Shown piece by piece: positions 55,962 through 60,685 of a DNA stretch of 60,685 nt (positions within the stretch are counted from its first letter, which is position 1; each line of letters starts with the position of its first letter). Source of the DNA: an uncultured beta proteobacterium. Its GTDB lineage: Bacteria; Pseudomonadota; Gammaproteobacteria; Burkholderiales; Burkholderiaceae_C. The notes under the pieces were generated by a model that saw only the letters and a program-made list of their open reading frames with translations, ran no database searches and had not been told where the DNA came from. Position numbers and translations under genes: made by a program. The stretch spans positions 1 to 60,685 of the forward strand of contig CAIVHU010000183.1 of the NCBI GenBank assembly GCA_903905735.1, given 5' to 3'.

Positions 55962-56945
55962 GTGCGGCGACTAATCAGCATTGTTTTGGCGGTGATACTG
56001 GCCGCAGGCGGCATCGGGTTTTGGTGGATCAACCACACCTTGAGCCTGGGCACGCCGGTGGTTGATTTGTCCATCGAGCCAGGAACAAGCCCGCGCGGCG
56101 TGGCGCAAGACGCTGTGGATGCGGGCGTGTTGACCTCGCCACGCCTGCTGTACTGGTGGTTTCGCCTGTCGGGCCAGTCGCGCCAGATCAAGGCGGGCAG
56201 CTATGAATTGCTAGGCGAAGTGACGCCGCGCAGCCTGCTGTCCAAGCTGGTACGCGGTGAAGAAGCCTTGCGCGCGGTCGCGCTGGTGGAGGGCTTGACC
56301 TTCAAACAGTTTCGCCAGGTACTCCTGAAAGCAGAGCAGCTTGCACCTGATACTCAATGGCTAGCGCCTGATTTGATCATGCAAAAGTTGGGGCAGCCGG
56401 GCATCTCGCCTGAAGGCCGCTTCTACCCCGACACCTACACCTACACCAAAGGCAGCAGCGATCTGGCTGTGCTCAAGCGCGCCCTGCACGCCATGCAGCG
56501 ACATCTGGACGCCGCCTGGCAACTGCGTGCGGCAGATTCTCCCCTGAAAACCCCGGACGAATTGCTGACCCTGGCCAGCATCATTGAAAAAGAAACCGGC
56601 CGCGCCGCTGACCGCCCGATGATCGCCTCGGTGTTCACCAACCGCCTGCGCATCGGCATGATGCTTCAGACTGATCCCACGGTGATTTACGGCCTGGGCG
56701 ACAAGTTTGACGGCAACCTGCATCGGCGGGACCTGCTGGCCGACACCCCTTGGAACACCTATACCCGCGCCGGGCTGCCACCCACGCCCATCTCCATGCC
56801 TGGCAAGGCGGCGATGCTGGCGGCGGCCCAGCCAACCAGAAGCAAAGCACTGTACTTTGTCGCCAAGGGTGATGGCACGAGCCAGTTCAGCGATTCACTA
56901 GAAGCCCATAATCGGGCTGTAGCCCATTATCAGCTTGGGCAATAA
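55962..56945 (+). CDS. mltG: Endolytic murein transglycosylase MltG
   Basis: Inner-membrane lytic transglycosylase (YceG) thought to terminate nascent glycan strands. The start is GTG 55962, with an AAGG-type site upstream, giving one N-terminal transmembrane helix (about 5-22). A LysM-like region and the catalytic domain follow, with [14 protein letters not shown] (catalytic Glu in E209-K-E211) and [18 protein letters not shown] near the end. The length is 327 residues. One 54-nt repeat lies inside the gene and a second supplies the C-terminal residues and stop. It begins mltG-tmk-holB-pilZ-tatD. Confidence 0.92.
   Translation: MRRLISIVLAVILAAGGIGFWWINHTLSLGTPVVDLSIEPGTSPRGVAQDAVDAGVLTSPRLLYWWFRLSGQSRQIKAGSYELLGEVTPRSLLSKLVRGEEALRAVALVEGLTFKQFRQVLLKAEQLAPDTQWLAPDLIMQKLGQPGISPEGRFYPDTYTYTKGSSDLAVLKRALHAMQRHLDAAWQLRAADSPLKTPDELLTLASIIEKETGRAADRPMIASVFTNRLRIGMMLQTDPTVIYGLGDKFDGNLHRRDLLADTPWNTYTRAGLPPTPISMPGKAAMLAAAQPTRSKALYFVAKGDGTSQFSDSLEAHNRAVAHYQLGQ
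56321..56374 (-). repeat. 54-nt dispersed repeat, copy 13 (inside mltG, reverse orientation)
   Basis: Read on the minus strand it starts AAATCAGGCGCTAGCC, has GCAAGCTGCT at positions 31-40 and ends GGAGT, with no gap against the aceF copy. On the coding strand it encodes about [17 protein letters not shown] between two conserved regions. Confidence 0.55.
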
Positions 56946-56962
56946 GCTCTTTTATAGATAGC
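56909..56962 (+). repeat. 54-nt dispersed repeat, copy 14 (spans the mltG stop codon)
   Basis: Starts TAATCGGGCTGTAGCCC, has TAAGCTC around position 40 and ends ATAGATAGC. The mltG stop TAA (56943-56945) and the last 11 codons lie inside the element. It ends 9 bp before the tmk start. Confidence 0.6.
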
Positions 56963-56971
56963 AATTCTTTC

Positions 56972-57619
56972 ATGACACAGCGCGGACTTTTCATCAGTTT
57001 TGAAGGCATTGACGGGGCCGGCAAGTCCACCCATATCGATGCCCTGGCGCGCGCTTTTCAGGCGCAGGGCAGGGTGGTCACCCTCACCCGCGAACCTGGT
57101 GGCACGCCACTGGCCGAAAAACTGCGCGCCATCGTCCTCAACGATGCCATGGACGCGCTCACCGAGGCCATGCTGGTGTTTGCCGCCCGGCGTGACCACC
57201 TGCAGCAGTTGATTGAGCCCTCGCTGGCGCGTGGCGAGGTGGTCATCAGCGACCGCTTCACCGATGCGACCTTTGCCTACCAGGGTGGCGGGCGCGGTTA
57301 TGACTGGCAAACGATCCTGTATCTGGAGCGCCTGGTGCAGACTGCACAAGGGCTGGAGGGTGATTTTGTGCGTCAACCTGATCTCACCTTGTGGTTTGAA
57401 CTGGACCCGGATATTGCCGCCCAGCGGCTAGCGGTAGCGCGTGTTCCTGACAAGTTTGAGTCCCAAAGCGCCGCGTTTTTCAGCCGCGTGAGCCAGGGTT
57501 ACGCGCAACGCCTGCAGGCCGACCCGGGTCGTTTTGCGCGCATTGCCGCCGACAACCCGCGTGAAACCGTGTGGCAAGACGTGCTGCAAGCCGTTGGGCA
57601 CAAAGGCTGGCTGGCATGA
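56972..57619 (+). CDS. tmk: Thymidylate kinase
   Basis: Phosphorylates dTMP to dTDP. The P-loop is [11 protein letters not shown] (11-21), followed by [14 protein letters not shown] and the [16 protein letters not shown] substrate segment. The length of 215 residues is normal. It lies 26 bp after mltG and overlaps holB by 4 bp, the usual mltG-tmk-holB order. Confidence 0.95.
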   Translation: MTQRGLFISFEGIDGAGKSTHIDALARAFQAQGRVVTLTREPGGTPLAEKLRAIVLNDAMDALTEAMLVFAARRDHLQQLIEPSLARGEVVISDRFTDATFAYQGGGRGYDWQTILYLERLVQTAQGLEGDFVRQPDLTLWFELDPDIAAQRLAVARVPDKFESQSAAFFSRVSQGYAQRLQADPGRFARIAADNPRETVWQDVLQAVGHKGWLA

Positions 57620-58647
57620 GCGAATTCCCCTTGAAGGCAGCATCGCCTACATCATCTGCATCTACCGCGCTGGCACCGTGGATCGCCGCTCAAGCGCAAA
57701 GTCTGCTGGCCCAACGCGGCCACGCCTGGCTGCTGGCGGGCCCTTCGGGTTTGGGGCAGTACGAATTGGCTTTGGCCTTGGCGCGTGCCTGGCTGTGTGA
57801 TCGCCCCAGCGCGCAGGGTGCTTGCGGTCAGTGTGGCAGCTGCCACGCCATCGACGTGCACGCCCACGCTGACTTGTGTGTGCTGAGCCCTGAGACCGTG
57901 TTGCTGGACCTGGGCTGGCCTCTGAGCGAGAAAGCGCAGTCCGAGATTGATAGCAAGAAGCGCAAGCCCAGCAAGGAGATTCGCGTCGAAGCCATGCGTG
58001 ATGCGGTGGAATTTGCGCAGCGCACCAGCGCCCGTGGCCGCGGCAAGGCGGTGCTGGTGTTCCCGGCTGAGCGCATGAATGTGTTCACTGCCAACGCGCT
58101 GCTCAAAACCCTGGAGGAGCCAGCGGGCGACGTGAAATTTGTGCTGGCCAGCGATGCCGCGCACCTGCTGCTGCCCACCATCCGTAGCCGCTGTCTGGGC
58201 CACACCATGGTCTGGCCGGACTCGGCCAGTGCGCTGCATTGGTTGCAGGGGCAGGGTGTTCCTGCAGTGCAGGCCAGCGTGTTGCTGCGCGCCGCCGGTG
58301 GCCGCCCCGCAGACGCGCTGCAAATGGCCCCGGTGGGCGAGCGCTGGAGTCTGCTGCCCAAAGCGGTGCAGCGTGGCGATGTAGCTGTCTTCAAGGACTG
58401 GACACCGGCGCAAACGGTCGATGCCCTGCACAAGCTGTGTCATGACATGCTCGCCGTCAAGGCGGGTGCCCAGCCGCGCTTTTTTACCACCGCTGATCTG
58501 CCGAAATCCGGGTCCTGGCAGAGCCTGACCGTCTGGGCCAAGTCATTGGGCGACACCCGTCGCACGGTAGAACACCCTTTCAACCTTGGCCTGATGCAGG
58601 AGGCACTGGTCAGCCAGGCGCAATTGGCTCTAAACTCCACATCATGA
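57616..58647 (+). CDS. holB: DNA polymerase III subunit delta prime
   Basis: Clamp-loader subunit. The P-loop is degenerate ([10 protein letters not shown] in place of GKS/T), as expected for the non-hydrolysing delta-prime subunit. A zinc-binding cluster is visible in [11 protein letters not shown], with the SRC motif later (RSRCLGH). ATG 57616 overlaps the tmk stop; 343 residues. It overlaps pilZ by 4 bp. Confidence 0.93.
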   Translation: MSEFPLKAASPTSSASTALAPWIAAQAQSLLAQRGHAWLLAGPSGLGQYELALALARAWLCDRPSAQGACGQCGSCHAIDVHAHADLCVLSPETVLLDLGWPLSEKAQSEIDSKKRKPSKEIRVEAMRDAVEFAQRTSARGRGKAVLVFPAERMNVFTANALLKTLEEPAGDVKFVLASDAAHLLLPTIRSRCLGHTMVWPDSASALHWLQGQGVPAVQASVLLRAAGGRPADALQMAPVGERWSLLPKAVQRGDVAVFKDWTPAQTVDALHKLCHDMLAVKAGAQPRFFTTADLPKSGSWQSLTVWAKSLGDTRRTVEHPFNLGLMQEALVSQAQLALNSTS

Positions 58648-59015
58648 ATGCCACCGCCACCCATTCCCCGGGCGCACCGCGCCCCAGCGTCATCCAACTG
58701 GCCGTCAAAGAAAAATCCTCGCTGTACGCTGCCTACATCCCGCTGTTTACCGAAGGCGGCATGTTCATTCCCACCAATCGCGATTACCAGTTGGGGGATT
58801 CGGTGTATGTGCTGATTTCCCTGCCTGAAGAGCCGCAGCGTTACCCGATTGCCGGCAAAGTGGCCTGGGTGACACCGGCCAAAGCGGGCTACAGCCGCGC
58901 CCAGGGCGTGGGCATCCGCTTCCCTAAAGACGACAACGCGCGTGCCCTCAAACTCAAAATCGAAGAAATTCTGGGCGGGCAGCTGGCTTCTGACCGGCAA
59001 ACGCAAACCATCTAG
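58644..59015 (+). CDS. pilZ: PilZ-domain protein (type IV pilus control type)
   Basis: A 123-residue single-domain PilZ protein. The usual c-di-GMP-binding RxxxR box is absent from the N-terminus (VIQLAVKEKSSLYAAYIPLF) and the second motif is replaced by TEGGMFIPT. It therefore resembles the original Pseudomonas PilZ, which acts in type IV pilus assembly without binding c-di-GMP. The holB-pilZ-tatD order is the same as in Pseudomonas. A terminator follows. Confidence 0.88.
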   Translation: MNATATHSPGAPRPSVIQLAVKEKSSLYAAYIPLFTEGGMFIPTNRDYQLGDSVYVLISLPEEPQRYPIAGKVAWVTPAKAGYSRAQGVGIRFPKDDNARALKLKIEEILGGQLASDRQTQTI

Positions 59016-59022
59016 GCCCCAT

Positions 59023-59045
59023 CGCCCGGCTGCAGGGCGGTTTTT
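59023..59045 (+). terminator. Rho-independent terminator after pilZ
   Basis: CGCCC (59023-59027) pairs with GGGCG (59035-59039) around GGCTGCA, followed by G and TTTTT (59041-59045). It starts 7 bp after the pilZ stop and ends 15 bp before tatD, so tatD may be expressed partly by read-through. Confidence 0.6.
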
Positions 59046-59060
59046 CTATCTGACAGGCCC

Positions 59061-59858
59061 ATGTTCACGGATTCCCATTGCCATCTGAATTTCCCCGAGC
59101 TGGTGTCCAACCTGCCCGCCATCTTGCAAGCCATGTCGCAAGCCCAAGTGGACCGCGCGCTGTGCATTTGCACCACACTGGAAGAATTTGAGGGCATTCA
59201 CCAACTCGCGCTGCATCACGACAACCTATGGGCCACCTTGGGTGTGCACCCGGACAACGAAGATGTGCGCGAACTCACGCTTGATGATTTGTTGACGCTG
59301 GGCCGCTTGCCGCGCGTGGTGGGCATCGGCGAAACCGGGCTCGACTATTACCGGCTCAATGGCCGCAGCGTGGCTGACATGCATTGGCAGCGTGAACGTT
59401 TTCGCGTGCACATCCGCGCGGCACGACAGTTGGGCAAACCGCTGGTGATCCACACCCGCAGTGCCTCCTACGACACACTGCAAGTGTTGCGCGAGGAGGG
59501 TGAAGACGGCTCGGCGGACAGTGCAGGCGGCGTGTTTCACTGCTTTACCGAGGATTGGGACGTGGCCAAAGCGGCGCTGGACTTGGGTTTCTACATCTCG
59601 TTCTCGGGCATCCTGACCTTCAAAAGTGCTCAGGAAATTCGTGATGTAGCGGCCAAAGTACCGATGGACCGCTTGCTGATCGAGACCGACAGCCCCTATC
59701 TGGCACCCATGCCGTTCCGTGGCAAAACCAATAACCCGTCGTATGTGCCATTCGTCGCCCAGAAGCTGGCGGAGTTGCGTGGTGTCAGCGTTGAAGACAT
59801 GGCCCGTGTGACCAGTCACAACTTCGAGCAGCTCTTTACCGGGGTCAACGCAGCATGA
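59061..59858 (+). CDS. tatD: TatD-family metal-dependent hydrolase
   Basis: TIM-barrel nuclease/deoxyribonuclease family. The metal-binding DSHCHLNF (His-x-His) opens the protein. GIGETGLDYY carries the conserved Glu. HTRSA, VFHCFTEDWD and LIETDSPYLAP with the final metal Asp follow. The length is 265 residues. It overlaps the ankyrin gene by 4 bp (ATGA). Confidence 0.93.
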   Translation: MFTDSHCHLNFPELVSNLPAILQAMSQAQVDRALCICTTLEEFEGIHQLALHHDNLWATLGVHPDNEDVRELTLDDLLTLGRLPRVVGIGETGLDYYRLNGRSVADMHWQRERFRVHIRAARQLGKPLVIHTRSASYDTLQVLREEGEDGSADSAGGVFHCFTEDWDVAKAALDLGFYISFSGILTFKSAQEIRDVAAKVPMDRLLIETDSPYLAPMPFRGKTNNPSYVPFVAQKLAELRGVSVEDMARVTSHNFEQLFTGVNAA

Positions 59859-60535
59859 ATTTCGTCTTTCACAATCTCATTAATTACTTTAGAACAATTG
59901 TTTATAGCTTTGTTTTGATTGGAGTTTCAGTTGCGCATGCCGGCTCGTATGATGATTTTTTCACGGCCATCCAACAGGATGATGCAGCGCAAGTGACGGC
60001 CTTGTTGCAGCGCGGGTTTGACCCCAACACGGTCGATCCAGCAGGGGTTTATGGCCTCATTCTGGCGATCAAATTGAAGTCGATGAACGTGGCTGAGGTG
60101 CTTGTCCACTGGCCACAAACCAAATCCGAGGTTCGCAATACCGCCGATGAGAGCCCGTTGATGCTGGCCGCACTGGCCGGCGACGTGAAAATGTGCCGGA
60201 TGCTGATTGAAAAAGATGCTGACGTGAACAAGTCCGGTTGGACACCGCTGCATTACGCCGCCACCAACGGGCACCTGGACGTCATGCGCCTGTTGCTGGA
60301 TGAAAACGCCTACATCGATGCCGCATCGCCCAACGGCACCACGCCGCTGATGATGGCGGCACGCTACGGCACACCTGAGGCGGTCAAACTGCTGCTGGAA
60401 GCCGGAGCGGATGCCACGCTAAGAAATGTGCAGGGCCTGAGCGCGCTGGATTTCGCCAACCGAGCCAACCGAGTGGATTCGGCGCAGATCATTTCAGCAT
60501 TTGTTCGGGGCAGCCAGCCCAAGGGAACTTGGTGA
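59855..60535 (+). CDS. Exported ankyrin-repeat protein
   Basis: A 226-residue protein with an N-terminal signal peptide (about 1-30, ending AHA) and about four to five ankyrin repeats (45-215), such as SGWTPLHYAATNGHLDVMRLLL and NGTTPLMMAARYGTPEAVKLLL. It is predicted to be periplasmic and to bind protein partners; no enzymatic motif is seen. The first 80 bp are noticeably AT-rich compared with tatD. The coupled overlap with tatD suggests co-expression. Confidence 0.88.
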   Translation: MNFVFHNLINYFRTIVYSFVLIGVSVAHAGSYDDFFTAIQQDDAAQVTALLQRGFDPNTVDPAGVYGLILAIKLKSMNVAEVLVHWPQTKSEVRNTADESPLMLAALAGDVKMCRMLIEKDADVNKSGWTPLHYAATNGHLDVMRLLLDENAYIDAASPNGTTPLMMAARYGTPEAVKLLLEAGADATLRNVQGLSALDFANRANRVDSAQIISAFVRGSQPKGTW

Positions 60536-60685
60536 GCAGTCAATCGTAGTAGATACGATGTATATTCTTTGCGGGTTTGATATTCATGGAAATTCTTTCA
60601 TTTGAGTATAAATAAATAACAGCCAAATACCTGTTTTTTAGGGCGACGAGATTCCGCCAACGGTCGGGCCAATACTTCATGCGCG
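60536..60685. other. AT-rich intergenic tail of the window
   Basis: The 150 bp after the ankyrin gene are AT-rich, especially 60540-60640. I see no gene, clear terminator or repeat copy. A neighbouring gene or promoter may begin beyond the window. Confidence 0.4.

Noticed and set aside
56186..56215. AGCTAT and GCTAG pair in mltG resembling the repeat boxes
   Set aside because: This encodes the conserved AGSYEL motif of MltG, and the flanks do not match the 54-nt profile.

Overview
The window is a gene-dense, GC-rich chromosomal segment of a betaproteobacterium. Gene order and protein sequences fit Burkholderiales, family Comamonadaceae, with a Rhodoferax/Polaromonas-like organism most likely (inference from remembered gene neighbourhoods; no search was run). 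Almost everything is core metabolism and information processing. The only mobile-element protein is the tail of an ISAzo13-like transposase at the left edge.

Layout. 1-9.5 kb (minus strand): a PAS sensor kinase and FixJ-like regulator, a terminator, then folD, prlC, a DUF4124/glutaredoxin-like protein and a class A penicillin-binding protein. 9.5-16.2 kb (plus): the pyruvate dehydrogenase operon aceE-aceF-lpdA, divergent from the sensor kinase. 16.3-19.8 kb: a NlpC/P60 peptidase, an isochorismatase-like hydrolase and prpE. 20-25.9 kb: the 2-oxoglutarate dehydrogenase operon sucA-sucB-lpdA with its own E3. 26-30 kb: zapE with a small hypothetical gene, then PP2C phosphatase and bamD (minus), and rluD (plus). 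30.2-41.3 kb: scpB-rluB, ndk, and the conserved run rlmN-pilW-rodZ-ispG-hisS-yfgM-bamB-der. 41.4-48.7 kb: hfq-hflX-hflK-hflC-DUF2065-hisZ-purA-phosphoribosyltransferase. 48.7-52.6 kb: metC-like lyase, a tiny Lys-rich protein, mnmH and an arylesterase (minus), and an ABC ATPase. 52.6-55 kb: a secreted Ala/Lys-rich peptide and an OmpR-type two-component system. 55-60.5 kb: ygfZ (minus), then mltG-tmk-holB-pilZ-tatD and an ankyrin protein.

The most unusual structure is a dispersed 54-nt repeat, found 14 times by eye, nearly always at 53-54 nt with little or no gapping. Because 54 is divisible by three it is frame-neutral. Copies form Ala/Pro linkers in the PDH E2 and E3 and the OGDH E2, lie inside ygfZ, mltG and mnmH, supply the stop codons of two genes, and act as likely terminators at two operon ends. 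Other non-coding signals are a REP-like pair between aceE and aceF, a leader hairpin before sucA that fits the Burkholderiales sucA RNA motif, a roughly 103-bp nested inverted repeat between sucB and lpdA, and four CTAAG boxes at exact 11-bp spacing upstream of the peptide gene next to the OmpR-type regulator.

No tRNA, rRNA or CRISPR array was seen. No gene-free stretch exceeds 300 bp. Start codons were reassigned where a ribosome-binding site, family N-terminus or operon overlap favoured an internal start.
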